Assembly: GCF_011386835.1 (NCBI RefSeq)
Contig: NC_088805.1
Span: forward strand, 14,442,836 to 14,506,835
Direction of reading: 5' to 3'
Length of the DNA: 64,000 bases
Source: Chrysemys picta bellii
Lineage: Eukaryota; Chordata; Testudines; Emydidae
In this document: piece after piece, positions 10,190 to 21,894 of the stretch
Layout: every line of letters begins with the position of its first letter
Position numbering within the stretch: position 1 is the first letter of the stretch
Position numbers and translations under genes: made by a program
The notes under the pieces: generated by a model
Seen by the model: only the letters and a program-made list of their open reading frames with translations
What the model was told of the DNA's origin: nothing
Databases searched by the model: none

Positions 10190-10880
10190 AGGCGTTAAGC
10201 TATTTAAAGAGTGTGTGCAAGTGTTAGAATTAGTAGCAGGGGTCCAGAAGTGCCCAAGTGTTTTTGCCGACACACCAGTCAGGTGTTTATAGAGAATTTG
10301 TCTCTCTACAATGAAGCTCTCATTGGATGAGAAACCATCTCTTCATGTTTGACCCCTTAGTTGCCCAGTCCCTGCTCCCTCTCCAGCCACACTGGGGTGT
10401 GTGTTTGGGTGGATGCTTGTAAAAGGCGCGTCTCTGATTCCTTTTGGTTTTCCCATGGTGCAATGGTGCCACGTGACAATTCTTACCCGTAAGCACGCGC
10501 GAGCTCTGGCCACTGGGAGACTCAGTCCGAGTCGTTCCAGTTCTCTTTACTCCTCCTCTCCTTTTGTTCCCGGTTTTCAATACGCTGTGATTCTAGACAA
10601 GGTGGTCGTGCTGCTGCAATACAGATGGCGCAACAGCTCTGCAGCATTTCAGTTACCATCTGTGCTGCCGTTAGTCCCTTCTCTGCATTTGAATTTTCAA
10701 ATTGGACGTTTCTAACCTTTGCCTAACTGGGGCAGGTCCGACAGGGAGATGCTGTGACCCTGGGGAAGGACGGGGGATCAGGTCTTCACGCAGGGCCGTA
10801 TGACTGATTTGCATTGCAAGATGTAATGGGAATAACCAGAGATCAGTGCATCCAATAGACTGACGGAGCCCCACCCTTGG
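10190..10880. other. spacer before V3, nothing recognised
   Basis: No gene or assignable repeat. An octamer-like GATTTGCAT at 10,807 has no leader at the right distance and is ignored. Confidence 0.35.
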
Positions 10881-10885
10881 GGTTC

Positions 10886-10932
10886 ATTTGCATACGAGCC
10901 AGTCTCAGCCCTGCCCCTCATGGTTTTAAAGG
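10886..10932 (+). promoter_or_regulatory. V3 promoter
   Basis: ATTTGCAT at 10,886-10,893 and a TTTTAAAGG TATA-like box at 10,924-10,932; the leader ATG lies 143 bp after the octamer. Confidence 0.7.
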
Positions 10933-11035
10933 TGCCTGGAGGGTTGCCCAGAGCCAGGGCTCAAGCTGCAAACAGGCATAAGCAGAGCTGCCAAATCGGG
11001 CTCCTTCCTGTCCACCTCCATCTCCTCCCTGCACC

Positions 11036-11762
11036 ATGGCCCAGTCCACCCTGACTCTCTGTGTCCTGGGGCTTTTCCTGGCAGGTGAGTGGTCAGGGGT
11101 GTGTAATGCCCAACGCGCCCCCACCCGGCTGATAACACTCCGGGTGGGACTCTGCCTTTCAACGGGCCTCGAAGTCACGTAGGTGCTTTTGAAAATATCC
11201 TTTTGTGTTCAAGCCGAGGGTCCCCCAGCCCTTTACAAACGCCGGGACTATTATCCCCAGTGTACCAAGGGGAAATGGAGGCACAGAAGTGACTTCTCCA
11301 AGATCCCAAAGGAGCCTTTGGAAGGGCAGGGAGCAGGACCTAAAAGTCCTGACCACCCGACCCCTGTTTTAGCCACTGAGCTTTGCTAATTTCTGGTTTG
11401 GTCACAGCTCACTTGGGTCTTTGTTTCTGACAGTTGCCAGCGCGCAGCCAACCCTGACTCAGCCTGCCTCAGAGTCAGTGCCCCCAGGAGGCACCATCAA
11501 ACTCTCCTGCACTATGAGTAGTGGAACGAGCATCAGTGGCTACTACATTCGCTGGTTTCAGCAAACAGCCGGGACCCCTCCGAGATATCTGCTGTCTTAC
11601 AAAGACGAATCTAGCAAGCACCAGGGTTCTGGGGTCCCTGCTCGGTTCTCTGCTTCCAAAGACACCTCCAGCAACATTTGCTATTTAACCATCATGGGGA
11701 TCCAAGCAGAGGATGATGCTGATTATTACTGTGCCACATGGGATGAGAGTAGTAAAACTTAT
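11036..11762 (+). CDS. IGLV: IGLV segment V3 (IGLV5-like) with repeat-bearing intron
   Basis: The leader exon 11,036-11,084 encodes MAQSTLTLCVLGLFLA. The V exon starts at 11,434 after TGACAG: VASAQPTLTQPASESVPPGG, KLSC (Cys23), IRWFQQTAGTPPRYL, long CDR2 (YKDESSKHQGS), SKDTSSN FR3 and DADYYC, then ATWDESSKTY. The frame is intact. FR3 has a third Cys (NICYLTI), shared by position with V1, V6 and V11. The 349-bp intron is about three times the usual size because it contains a MIR-like fragment. The V exon and 3' flank are diverged relatives of V8/V13. Predicted functional, with a weak nonamer. Confidence 0.92.
11215..11385 (+). repeat. MIR-like SINE fragment in the V3 intron
   Basis: 'TATTATCCCCAGTGTACCAA', 'GGGGAAATGGAGGCACAGAA' and 'TTAGCCACTGAGCTTTGCTA' follow the MIR core order. 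It accounts for most of the extra length of this leader intron. Confidence 0.6.
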
Positions 11763-11801
11763 CACAGTGATACAGTGAGATAGAGAACTGAGACCAAAAC
11801 T
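11763..11801 (+). other. V3 RSS, 23-bp spacer
   Basis: Heptamer CACAGTG 11,763-11,769 and nonamer ACCAAAACT 11,793-11,801 (7/9). The spacer ATACAGTGAGATAGAGAAC... is nearly the same as in V8 and V13. Confidence 0.93.
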
Positions 11802-12179
11802 CTGCATCACAGCCTGTCTGCCTGTGTCCATGTGAGGGTCAGACCATGAACTCCCTAGAGACACCGTCACAGACAATAGAGAGAGAGACTCGCTGACAAA
11901 GATAGAGAGATGCCTTTGATCATTCGTTGGGGATTCACTGTCCCCTGCACCCAGGCACTGTCTGCCTGCCTGCCCATGTTGATCTCCACATTGCCCCTTC
12001 TCTTGCAAACCCTGTTGAGTGAGGGGCTGGTAGATGGTGACCCAGGTTGGTTCGTACTGCTGGGGATATGTGAGTTGGAACTCAACTCTTTACAGAAAGC
12101 GTATCTGAGAGTGCAGTCAGTGAGTGGGGGAAGGGAATCTTTCGCATGTGGCTACAATCTAGTGCACCCGTGGGTGCTA

Positions 12180-12400
12180 CGAAATGACAGCTAAATCATT
12201 GCAAATCACCGCAAGGACCCACAAGCCACAGAGAAGCCAATTTAAAAATGCCCCTACACCTCAGCGATCTCCTCTCATAGCCTCTCAGAAACCTGGTGCC
12301 CTGTCTATACAGCTCTCCCCGCATGCCCCATGTTCTGTGTTTCAGACCTTGTTATAACTATAATCCAAGCTTCGGCAAGTATGCAAAGGACATTTTAATA
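12180..12400. repeat. V3 3' flank paralogous to V8 3' flank
   Basis: The CAAGGACCC...CTCAGCGATCTC...TCTCATAGCC...GGTGCCCTGTCT...GTTCTGTG order recurs at 38,395-38,600 with many substitutions. This is an old locus-internal duplication rather than a dispersed element. Confidence 0.7.
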
Positions 12401-12429
12401 CTATTTTTAATGAATGTTTTGTTATTTTT

Positions 12430-12925
12430 AATAAGAACATGAGATCATTGAGCCCAGGATCCTGTCTTCTGACAGTGGCCAGTGCCAGAAGCTTAACGGG
12501 AAATGAACAGAACAGGAGGAATATCGAGTGATCTCTCCCCTGCCGTCTAGATTCAGGTTCTGGCAGTCAGAGGTTTAGGGGCACCCGGAGCATGGGGTGG
12601 AATCCCTGTCTGTCTTAGCTAAGAGGCATTGATGGACCTTGCCTCCATGAACTGATCTAAATTCTTGTTTGAACCCAATTTATCCTTTTGGCTTTCACAA
12701 CATCCCCTGGCAATGAGTTCCACAGGTTGATCTCTATCAGATCTCCCCTTAGTCGTCTCTTTTTGAAGCTGAACAGTCCCAGTCTTCTTGCAAAAGCTGT
12801 TCCATACCCCTCAGCATTTTTGTTGCCCTTCTCTGCACCTTGTCCAACTCTAATATAGGTTTTTTTTCTAGCTGGAGTGAAGTAGTTATACTGACATAAA
12901 TTGGTACTTCAGACCAAGCCTAAAA
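12430..12925 (-). mobile_element. CR1 LINE 3' region, antisense, old
   Basis: The blocks CCTGTCTTCTGACAGTGGCC, TGAACAGAACAGG, TTCTGGCAGTCAGAGGTTTA, CAACATCCCCTGGCAATGAG and GTTGCCCTTCTCTGCACCTT are in the order of the turtle/crocodile CR1 3' end read on the reverse strand. No open frame remains. Confidence 0.75.
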
Positions 12926-12934
12926 CCAGCACGA

Positions 12935-13440
12935 TCCATCTCATCCAGCAAACCTGCCAGCCGTGAAGGGCCCAATATCCCTAAAGTACCGACAGCAGGA
13001 GACTGTAAGACAATAATTGCAGCCAAGGGCTCTTTTAAAATTCTGGAACTAGCTAAAGATCCAAGGCAGCGAGGACGAGGGGAGAGGAGTCTTGGCCATG
13101 TCTGTGTTTGGGGTGGGCGGGGGCAGCCTCAATCCAGATCCAGCCATGAGGAATTCTGTGTAAATCCACTATATTAATAGTCTGATTGGGAAGCACAAAC
13201 CCTTTGGAGCTACGGAGACCTTGATTTCCTTATGACAGTTTTAACCCCCAGCTTCAAAGCCTGGGAGGGATCAATGTGAACACTTCGCTGGACAGCTCCA
13301 CTCTCCTCTCCTCCCTGGAATGTGAGCCCCAAAGCCTTTTCCTCCCGAACGCGGATGGGATGACACTGGAGCAGAAAGAGGAATCCAGGACAGTGATTTG
13401 TATCCTGGCCTCCCTATAGGTGGCTGTAGAGCACAATACC
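12935..13440. repeat. low-copy locus repeat, copy 1 of 3
   Basis: The blocks CCATCTCATCCA, GGCCCAATATCCCTA, GAGGAGTCTTGGCCATGT, AATGTGAGCCCCAAAGCCTT and CTGGCCTCCCTA recur in order at 15,990-16,460 and 42,045-42,495. It links the 3' flanks of V3, V4 and V9 and appears to be duplicated locus sequence, with copy 1 the most diverged. Confidence 0.75.
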
Positions 13441-13779
13441 CCAAGAGAGCTTACTGCTGGGGAGAGTGGGCTGAGCAGAGGGGGATTTAGCAGGGGCAAA
13501 AACATGTAGAGGGTTGAGAGAACTGGGGCTGGAGGGGACAGAGGCTCGAGTGGAGCGGGGAGGCTGAGAGAGCTCAGGGATGTTGTCCTTTATGTTTCCT
13601 TCATACTTCACCTTACATTGGGATCAGCCAGTTCCCCATTTGTGTTCGTCAAGTACCTTACTTCTCCTTCATACAGCTGCCGACAACCCACGGCTTCAGT
13701 GAAACATTCCAGCTGTAAAACCCACCCAGCACTGTGTGTTTGTCCTGTTTCACCTTTGCTCTCTTGCACTGCCTCGTGC

Positions 13780-13890
13780 CTCCCAGCTGTAGCCTGTCTG
13801 GGGCAGGGCTGTGTTCTTTGTTTGCTAGATATCACTATTGTCTGACGTCAGGTACACCAGCAGCACTGTGTGAACAAAACTAATAATACT
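13780..13890 (+). repeat. amniote interspersed repeat tail
   Basis: 'GTCTGGGGCAGGGCTGTGTT' followed by an AATAATAC tail, the same pattern as at 39,805. The SINE class is not certain. Confidence 0.4.
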
Positions 13891-14751
13891 TTAGTATGTG
13901 TATAATTATATTTCCTGCCTGCCCTTTCTTTGCCCATCCCCTATGTTTTTCTGCTGAAACAAAACATGAAAAGGGCCACTTTTCCCTGTATGGCCTTTGT
14001 TTGTGCACATGCAATGTATCACGCACCATCATTTGGACTCATATTTATGAACACTGTCACTTACACACACAAGTGATTGCATTTCCTCATGTATGTCCAA
14101 ATATTAAAAAAACTGGGTTTGCAGAGATCATGCACAAAGCTAGTGAGAACACACAGAAACTGGACAGAGTCCATTTTAATCTGGCCATTGAGAAAACAAA
14201 ATCAGAAGAAGTTCTGTGAAGCACATTACTTAATTTGCATCCAATACTAAGCACAAGGCAGCAGGAACTAAGTCACTTACATCTCAACAGCTGGACTCTC
14301 CCTGGGGAACCTCTGTGGTCTGAGGAAGGTAAACTTGTGCAGGCCGATCAATGCACAAATGGGCCAGGTGCACAAACAGGAAAGTGCAGTGAAGAAGGGA
14401 AAGAAAATACTGTTTCCGATCTCTAGATGGGGCGATTGTATTAGTCTGGTGGCCAAGACCGCAAAAACTAGTTGAGGGAGAAGTGATGAAATTCTCTGTC
14501 AGAGCTGCAGGCTGGACTAGGGCTCAACATGGGTTTTCTCGGGTTGGTTGGGTTCTTTAGTACACACCTGGGTTGGGCTTTGGAAGACAATTCCATAGTT
14601 CAGCTTTTCCCTTTTCTCCCATGCAAATCCTCTTACTGCTGGGGAAATAAGGGCCAGCAGAGTGATTAATCGGCAGAAAAAGTCAAATGTGCTAAATAAT
14701 GATGACAAGATGTCTCTGAGCAGCAGGCCAGGTCAGAGAACACCACAGCTC

Positions 14752-14825
14752 ATTTGCATTCTAGCTTTCCCCAGCCTGGCCCCCAGGGCTCATTTCCATG
14801 TGGCCTGCCCCTTACAGCTTAAAAG
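14752..14825 (+). promoter_or_regulatory. V4 promoter with one good and one damaged octamer
   Basis: ATTTGCAT at 14,752-14,759; a second copy at 14,792-14,799 reads ATTTCCAT. A TATA-like CTTAAAAG ends at 14,825. The double layout matches V2 and V9. Confidence 0.7.
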
Positions 14826-14916
14826 CTGCTACAGGATTTCACAAAGGCAGGAACCAGTTGAAACCCAAGGTCAGGGTTGGCTCCTTCTCTCCCTCTGTCC
14901 ATCTCCTCCCTGCGCC

Positions 14917-15384
14917 ATGGCCCTGTGCGCTCTGCCTCTCTGTCTCCTGGGGCTGTTCCTGGCAGGTAATTCCCCACCAGGATGACTTTTGGGGGGCAGG
15001 TAAATTAGGTAATTAGGGGTTTAGCACAAGTCGTGCAGCACTAACAGATCTGAGTTTTGTCTCTGGTAGGTTCTTGTGCCCAGCACGTGGTGACGCAGCC
15101 GCCCTCAATGTCAGGGTCTCCAGGGCAGACAGTGAAACTCTCGTCAGTGGAGGATACGACATCAGTAGCTATGGAGTGAGGTGGTACCAACAGACCCCCG
15201 GGAATCCTCCCAGATACCTGCTCTATTATTTCAGTGATTCTAGCACAGACAGGGGCTCTGGGATCCCAGACCGGTTCTCTGGCTCTGCCTCTGGCAGTGT
15301 TGGCTACTTAACCATCTCTGGGCTCCAAGCCGAGGATGACGCTGATTATTACTGTGCGACTTGGGACGACAGCGCTGAGATGCT
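14917..15384 (+). pseudogene. IGLV: IGLV pseudogene V4, frameshifted copy of V9
   Basis: The leader exon 14,917-14,965 ([16 protein letters not shown]), splice sites, octamer and RSS are intact. The V exon (from 15,070) begins [25 protein letters not shown] and then lacks seven bases present in V9 (the GCAGCGT after CTCTCGT, at 15,144/15,145). This removes Cys23 and shifts the frame; downstream, another frame resumes [16 protein letters not shown]...[15 protein letters not shown]. The remaining sequence differs from V9 by about 5%. It can probably still rearrange but cannot make a normal chain. Confidence 0.93.
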
Positions 15385-15423
15385 CACAGTGGTGTAATCA
15401 GAGAGGGAACTGAGACAAAACCC
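15385..15423 (+). other. V4 RSS, 23-bp spacer
   Basis: CACAGTG 15,385-15,391; nonamer ACAAAACCC 15,415-15,423 (8/9). It remains well conserved although the gene is frameshifted. Confidence 0.93.
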
Positions 15424-15989
15424 TTTCAGATTTCACTGCCCAACACCGAGCGAGACTCTGGTGAAGAGTTTTGACGCTAGCAGGGCAGAGCTGAGGCCAG
15501 AGAGAGGTTCCAAGGCCGTGTTGTACCCGGTCTTTGTTTAAAGGATTTCTTTTCCCTCACACTACATCCTCCTCCTCCTAGACTAATCTCCTGGCACTGC
15601 ATGGCGGGGGCGGGGTGGCTGTTCGCAGATTGGCAGCTCTGGGATCCTCTGCACAGGCTGAGGACTGTCATGTTCTCTACACCCTCCCCATCTCCTACTA
15701 CACGAGCCACATGTTCCCATCTGCTCCTCCATCCCCTGCACTTCTAGAAGTGACCCAGGCGTGTCTGAAGCTGATACCTGCCACAGGAGAGCTGTGAAAT
15801 CACGTGTGTGGGTGGAGGTCTGGTGCCAGTGAGCCCATCAGTGACAGGATGGGTTTGGGAGCCAGGATCTGAATAGCCCAATCTCACACAGAGTGAACCC
15901 AGTCACTTGGATTCCGTACTATCCTGAGGGCCCAGAGGGGCCTGATCCAAGATGGCCGCTACTCTGTGTTCCAGTCTCCACCAGAGACT

Positions 15990-16460
15990 AAATCCAGCGT
16001 CATCCATCTCATCCAATGAATGTGTCAGCAGGGAATGGCCCAATATCCCTAGAGTACTGAGAGCAGGAGACTCTGAGAGAATAACTCCAGCCAAGGGCTC
16101 TTTATACCAGTTGGAAATAGCAAAAATCCAAGGCAGTGGAGGACGGGGAGAGGAGTCTTGGCCATGTGTGTGTGATGGGGGGTGGGTGCAACGTCAGTCC
16201 AGATCCATCCGTGTGGAATTCGGTGTAAATCCATTATCTGAATGGTATCACGGGGCTCCTCACACCCTCCTGTAGCGACGGTTTGCACGTGAGTACTTGG
16301 CTGGGCAGCTCCGCTCTCCCCTCATCCCTGCAATGTGAGCCCCAAAGCCTTTTGCTCCCTAAAACGAATAGGGTGACACGGGGCAAGAAGAGGAGGCAGG
16401 ACAGGTAGATGAACTGGAACTCAGTGATCTGTAGCCTGGCCTCCCTAGAGGTGGCTGCAG
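15990..16460. repeat. low-copy locus repeat, copy 2 of 3
   Basis: Collinear with 12,935-13,440 (diverged) and with 42,045-42,495 (about 97% by eye). Confidence 0.8.
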
Positions 16461-16775
16461 AGCACAATGCACCGTCTCCCTGCTCCCCTAGCCCAGCCAT
16501 GGCAGAGCAGACACCAGTCCAGCAGTGATACATCGCTGTGTGCAGGATTTACACACTGTCAAATCAGGGTCACAGAGCAAGTGCAGCGTGGGGCCATGGG
16601 CCCAGTAGCTGTGAGGCAGCACATGGGGCAGTTGGTATCTCCCCAAATGGAGGTAGAGTCCAAAGCCATCAGGGCAGCAGTCCAGGCAGATGAGAAGGGT
16701 GCTCCCTTGCCCCTGTTCCCCTTGAAATCACCATCCCCTGATTCCCTAACACACTCTGCACATATATTGCAGTCT
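16461..16775. other. about 310-bp segment present only in copy A
   Basis: Copy B passes from CCTGGCCTC directly to GCACATAGAATCCAG... and GAGCACGTCCCCCCAG (42,480-42,525), while copy A has about 310 extra bases. No inverted termini or target duplication were seen, so loss from copy B is more likely than insertion here. Confidence 0.65.
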
Positions 16776-16899
16776 GAGCACGTCCCCCCAGCACTGAGTG
16801 CCCCCAGCTGGCCTGGCCACGGAGTCTGAAGCACGTTCTGGGTGCGGGGGAGGGGACACACTGCATCTCAGCCCTGTGAATTTCTCACCCCAGGCAAGG

Positions 16900-17420
16900 G
16901 GGTGAATAGAGTTTTGCAGGCTGTATTGTGGGTGTTAAATTGGAAAAGGAAAATCCCCGTCCTGGAGCAGGGTCTGAGCTGCTTTGATCTAGAGTCCACA
17001 TGGCCTGTCTGTGGGGATGAACCTGCATTTGCTGAGCAGAGAGAAATCAGCTGATGGGGGCGGGTTTGGTGGGAGTTGAGAGGGTGGTTGGTGAGCAGGG
17101 GCAGTGAGGAACCTTGGCAGGAGCACGTCGCTGCTGTAATACAAATAATAATTACAAGAATAATTAAAGAATTGCCAATTTTGTATAACGTGGTGTCATT
17201 TCAGCTGTGTAATTAAGCAGCATTAGGCTCTGACTGTTCAAAGTTGAATCAGGTGTGAAGGCCAATATCCTGCATTTCCACTCTGCAGTGAGTCTGTGAT
17301 TGGCCAAAAGGAAAAGCACATCCAGTAACTTTCCCTTTCACCGCCTTTGTTGTCAGGGTCCCTGGTGAAAGGTGGAGCAGGCAGGATACTCCGATGGGTG
17401 ACTCTAGTCACATGAGCCAC
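16900..17420. repeat. V4 3' flank paralogous to V8 3' flank
   Basis: The order GTCCTGGAGCAGGG, CCACATGGCCTG, GGGGATGAACCTGC, CAATATCCTGCA, GGAAAAGCACATCCA is repeated at about 37,450-37,985 with substitutions, and at 42,640-43,150 nearly exactly. Confidence 0.7.
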
Positions 17421-17964
17421 TACTTCTGCCAGCCAGGGGACACTATTGACCCTCCCAGCACGTGTTGTAATGAGGTGCGGCTCTGGGGATCGTTAGGAGC
17501 CTGGGATGAAGTTAGACAGTTTCTGTGGAGTGCTCCAAGCCTGGCATAAAACCCAAAAGACGAGTGAGAAGGGAAACCATATCAGAAAGCGCATTGGAGA
17601 GCAGGCCCAGTGAGGCTTGGAGCATTGGCGATGTGTAGAGATGGTTTAATAATATAGCACCTCTCACCCCGAGAGATCCCAAAGTGCCTCACAAAGGATA
17701 TGTCCTGTAGACAACGTGCATGAAATGCAGCCAGCTCTGGGGGAGGGGGTGAATATGGAAAGTGACACAGCCCATTAGTAGGGGGTGGGGGAAGAGGAAT
17801 TTTCGCTAAGGACACTGGGGCAAACTTCTGCTGTGATGCAATTGCTGTGGGATCTGTGATGGTCCTGCAGAGAGCAGAGCGGCAGTTAGGGCCTGTGGTG
17901 TCTCTCTCACTGTCTAGAAATTCTCTTATGGAACCCGTCCCCTCGGTATCTGAGCGCCTCTCGT

Positions 17965-20760
17965 TGTGTTGTGTCACTTGTCCCTGCAGAGAGACCCCTT
18001 GGACCGAGCCCCCTTTAGAAATCTGTGCTTTGCACCACTTTACAGCAATGCAAAAGGGGAAATTACAGAGCCTGGCTCAGACAGTCCAGCCCGGCCGGCA
18101 GCTGCAGGAGCATCTGGTCGTGGCACAGCCAACACTAGCGTCTTGGCTGCATTCTGGAGGGTGGCTGTAGAGGAGGGGCTCCCTTGGGATGCAATGCACA
18201 GTTCTCTTTCCAAGGCAAATTGGGAGCTGAAATCCCCTGTCAGCCACAGCAAAGACCAAACCATTCTGCCCCAGAGCTAATCTGTGCAGGGAGAGGTCAC
18301 TGCAGTCAGGGGGCGGGGACAGAGCCGCGTTTCTGTCCCCGGTAACTCTCCATTCTGCTCTAAGCCGCAAAACCCAGCAGTGTGTGACTGTGACTCTCGC
18401 TCGGGCACCTGGAAACCCAAGTCAGTTAATTCTCTGCAGCTGGGCTGCCCCCATGGGAGACCATGTGACCTAATGACTTGTGCAAACTGAGAGAGCAGGA
18501 CACCCGGGAGAGCAAGAGGGGTGATTTCGGTCTGACTCCACTGGATGGGGCTCGTGTATGCTTTATCCTCCTGACGCCGACGGGGAACAGCAGCCACGTT
18601 CCTTCTCCCCTGGAGCTGGAGGCCTGAGCCAAACTGGGCTTTATGTGTTTGTCGGGGTAACTTAGTGCTCAGTGGATGCTGTGTGCAGGAGGGGAAAAGG
18701 CTAAAGAGGAGGCCACTCGCCGACACAACCTTTCCCCTCTATCCCACCCGCTATTTTTGAGCCCTAGCCCAAGCTGCAACTTCAAAGCGCTGTGTATACA
18801 GCTGGTTTTAAAGCATTAGCGTGAGTTCCACTCGCCTGAGTCTGTCCAAACGCTGTGAGGACATACTGAATAAGACTCTGTTTTGCTCAGAAGGGAAGTT
18901 TCTTCATGGCCTGAATTCCTCCATAATTCGGAGCTGTCTGCCTGGCCACAGGAACTTTATATGGGTTGTAATCCTGGCACAGCCCCCTGCTACTCCAAAC
19001 ATCCACATGGGGAGGGGCGCTTTGTTAAAGGGGCTGCGAGCTCGGTGGGTGTTGGGACAACAGTGGAAAGAAGTGTGCCTTGGAATAAGAAATCGGGAAT
19101 AATGAACCAACTTCAGCCTCGTTGCGTTATTTGAGGCGACACCTTCCGATTTTGTCCTTCGCTCCCTTTAGAAGAGCTCTGACTGCCCCTCAGCCCCTGA
19201 CTCCCAGAACAACCCTCCTGACTGCTCTGCTTCTGTGCTTCCTGCTGCCCTGCCACTGACACTGGAACAGAGACCATTCAGCTTCCCCTGCTCCTCACCA
19301 CAACCCCCATTCCCTGCCTCACCACAGTGCCTGAGAGAAGGGTGGAGGTTCTCACCAGGCAGGTCGCAGAGGGAGAGACAGGCTGGAGCCAGGGAGCTTG
19401 GAACTGGAATCACAGACATCCAAACTCTGCTAGCGTGCTCTATGGTGGGATCAGATCTGATAGGTGCTTAATTTGTGCCAGGCCTTGCCAGGGTTCAGCC
19501 CCAGCGCCTCTGGGCTCGGCAGTTTATAGCCCTGGCATCTCTGAGCTTGGCAGTTCATAGCCCCAGCGCCTCTGGACTTACCACGTCAGTTATGAAAGTA
19601 AAAAATGGCTTGAGCCCCGGCTCGTCTCTCCTTACAAATGAAGCACTGGATCGGATATTCTGGTTCAGGCTCAGGCCCATCTGCACATGCAGCCTCACTC
19701 TGGCAGAGAACCAGTCGTGCCAGGGCTTCGCACAGGGGCTCTAATAGTGCACAGAGGGGCCACACACCACGGTCAGCTTCTGGCCAAGTGGGCTGCTGAT
19801 AAATGTCCAAGTGCTCTGAGGGACTCCACTAGATGAAACCTGTCTACCGACGTACGGTCCAAACCTGTGCGATGCTGAGGGTCTCCCGGAGGGCCAAAAA
19901 CCCTCGTCTCCCACCTGAAGCCAGTGAGAACTGGGATGTTCCACATGTCACCGGGAAAGGCCCACACGCCCTGCTGATCTGAACCGAGGGCTGAGTGGGG
20001 GGAGCAACAACCCATACCGGGGCAGAAGGACACACACTAAAGCAGAGCAAGGCACAGAAGGCCGATGCGACGCATGTGCCCATGTAACTGAACACAGACA
20101 TCATCAGTCTGTTCTCTGGGCTTTGCACCATTAAATATGGACTCCCTGCTGTTGCCATGGCAGCAGTGCATCAGCAGCCCTTCTGTGTTCCAGTTGTAGA
20201 GGGTAGCGTTTTGTACACTCGCTCGCTCTCGAGTGCATGCATTCTCTCCCGGAGACTTGGCATTTCTTCTTTCTTTGCTGTTTTCCTTGAAATAAGTCGT
20301 CTAGACTGTCTACTACGTGTTTGGCTTTGTGTGTGTGTGGAAACGTCAAAGCAGCCCGCGCGAGAGCCCCAGAATAATCCAAAGTGGCTCCAGGGTGAGA
20401 ACAGAACAGGACCATCCCAGTGAGACTGGCCGACTGCAGCCGAGAATGGAGCAAATCAGATCATTACAGTTCTGCTTCCTGTCTTTGGACACGGTCACCC
20501 TCAGCAGAGCTGAACACGTCACTGGGCTCAGGGAGGTACTGCTCAGGGAAAGGCAGTGTGAGGATCATCCCTTCTGTATTGCATCACAAACGAACTCATC
20601 AGCAAACCCGGGGTACCAACATGGGACTGGGAATAGCCCTGAAGCTGGGGGAGGGGGCGAGGCAGGGCTCCTCCTAATCCAGCAGATTCCTGGAGTTTGT
20701 TAATATTTCCCCCGTATAGTTCAGTACTTTACAGTCACAGCAAATCTAAGAAAGATCCCC
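17965..20760. other. V4-V5 spacer, no gene recognised
   Basis: Near-identical to 44,218-47,014 in copy B. Open frames such as 18,277-18,726 (minus) lack domain support. A short piece at about 18,750-18,850 (CTTCAAAGCGCTGTGTATAC) resembles the MITE at 31,009. Confidence 0.5.
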
Positions 20761-20827
20761 TGTATGTCTCTGCCCTGTCTTGGGGTGACGCAGGTGCCCA
20801 GAGCAGCAGCCAGTGAGCAGGGAGCAG

Positions 20828-20869
20828 ATTTGCATGAAGGGGCCGTTCTCCAGCGCTGGGGGTTTAAGA
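20828..20869 (+). promoter_or_regulatory. V5 promoter
   Basis: ATTTGCAT 20,828-20,835 followed by the shared GAAGGGGCCGTTCT block and a GTTTAAGA TATA-like box near 20,862. Confidence 0.75.
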
Positions 20870-20936
20870 GAGAATCGGAGGGTCCCAGCCACAGACCCGT
20901 TTGCCTCCCGAAGCCGAGCTCGTCTGGATTCCCACC

Positions 20937-21433
20937 ATGGCCTGGGCCCCTCTGCTCCTCACGCTGCTCACTTACTGCTCAGGTGAGAGAGGGGCCCATG
21001 GCGCTAGGGCAGCCCTTGACTGGGTTTCACCTTCCCCCTCCCTCTTGGGAATTTCACACAAACGTGTCACGCCGCAGGGCGGGTCTCATAGCTTTGTTTG
21101 TCCTGTGCTTTCCAGGTACCAGCTCCCAGTACGTGGTGACGCAGGAGCCCTCCTTGTTGGTGTCTCCTGAAGGGACTGTCAAACTCTCCTGTAGCGTGAG
21201 CATCGTATCTGACATCACCAGCATCTACCCGTACTGGTTCCAGCAGCGGGGGGGTGGGGTGCCTCGCCTCCTCATCTACAACGCTAACGTGAAAGTGTCA
21301 GGGACCCCCGAGCGGTTCTCTGGGTCCAGCTCCGGTAACACGGCCTATTTAACCATCAAGGGGGCCCTGGCAGAGGACGAGGCTGATTATTACTGCCTCA
21401 CTCACTACTATCAAGGAGGGGCTTTTAAGGCTA
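20937..21433 (+). CDS. IGLV: IGLV segment V5 (IGLV7/8-like)
   Basis: The leader exon 20,937-20,982 encodes MAWAPLLLTLLTYCS; intron 133 bp; the V exon starts at 21,116. Mature part: SSQYVVTQEPSLLVSPEGTV, KLSC, a SIYPYWFQQRG segment, PRLLIYNANVKVSGTPERFSGSSSGNTAYLTIKGALAEDEADYYC, and a long germline CDR3 (LTHYYQGGAFKAT). The short CDR2 and TPERFSG FR3 resemble the IGLV7/8 type. The V exon protein is identical to V10; all three base differences are silent. Intact and predicted functional. Confidence 0.94.
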
Positions 21434-21472
21434 CACAGTGAGACACTCAGATGGGGAACTGAGACTCAAACC
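21434..21472 (+). other. V5 RSS, 23-bp spacer
   Basis: CACAGTG 21,434-21,440; nonamer ACTCAAACC 21,464-21,472 (7/9). Confidence 0.93.
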
Positions 21473-21894
21473 TGCCTCCCCTCTGCTCTGCTCTGCAGTC
21501 TGTGCTCTGCTGGGACCTGCCCAGGCTGCAGTTTGGCCTCAGACTTCCCCCTGCAGCCTGAGTGATCCTCAGTGGGTTTGTGCCCCTCACTCCCTGCAAA
21601 GCGGAACGCGGGTGTGCGTGTGTAGGGGAAAAACAGCTACTCCCCCTTACCCCTCCATCACTCTGGCCTGTTGGAGGGGCAGAGATTGAGCTGTGCACTT
21701 GGCCTCCTCTCCTAGTTTGGGATTGACCAGCTTCCCCTCCAGTCAAACCAGTCTGGGCAACTCATCCCCCGTCTCCATTCGGGAGTGACGTCCTTTTCTC
21801 CCTGTGAGAGTCCATCAGCCGGTTCGCCAACTCCTCCCACCAGCCTGCCCCACAGAGAGAGGGGTGGGAGGTGGGGGATTAGGAGAGGTGTCTG

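Noticed and set aside
15074..15397. 107-codon open frame over V4 beginning MCPARGD
   Set aside because: Its first part is in the wrong frame for a V exon; it only looks continuous because of the 7-base deletion.
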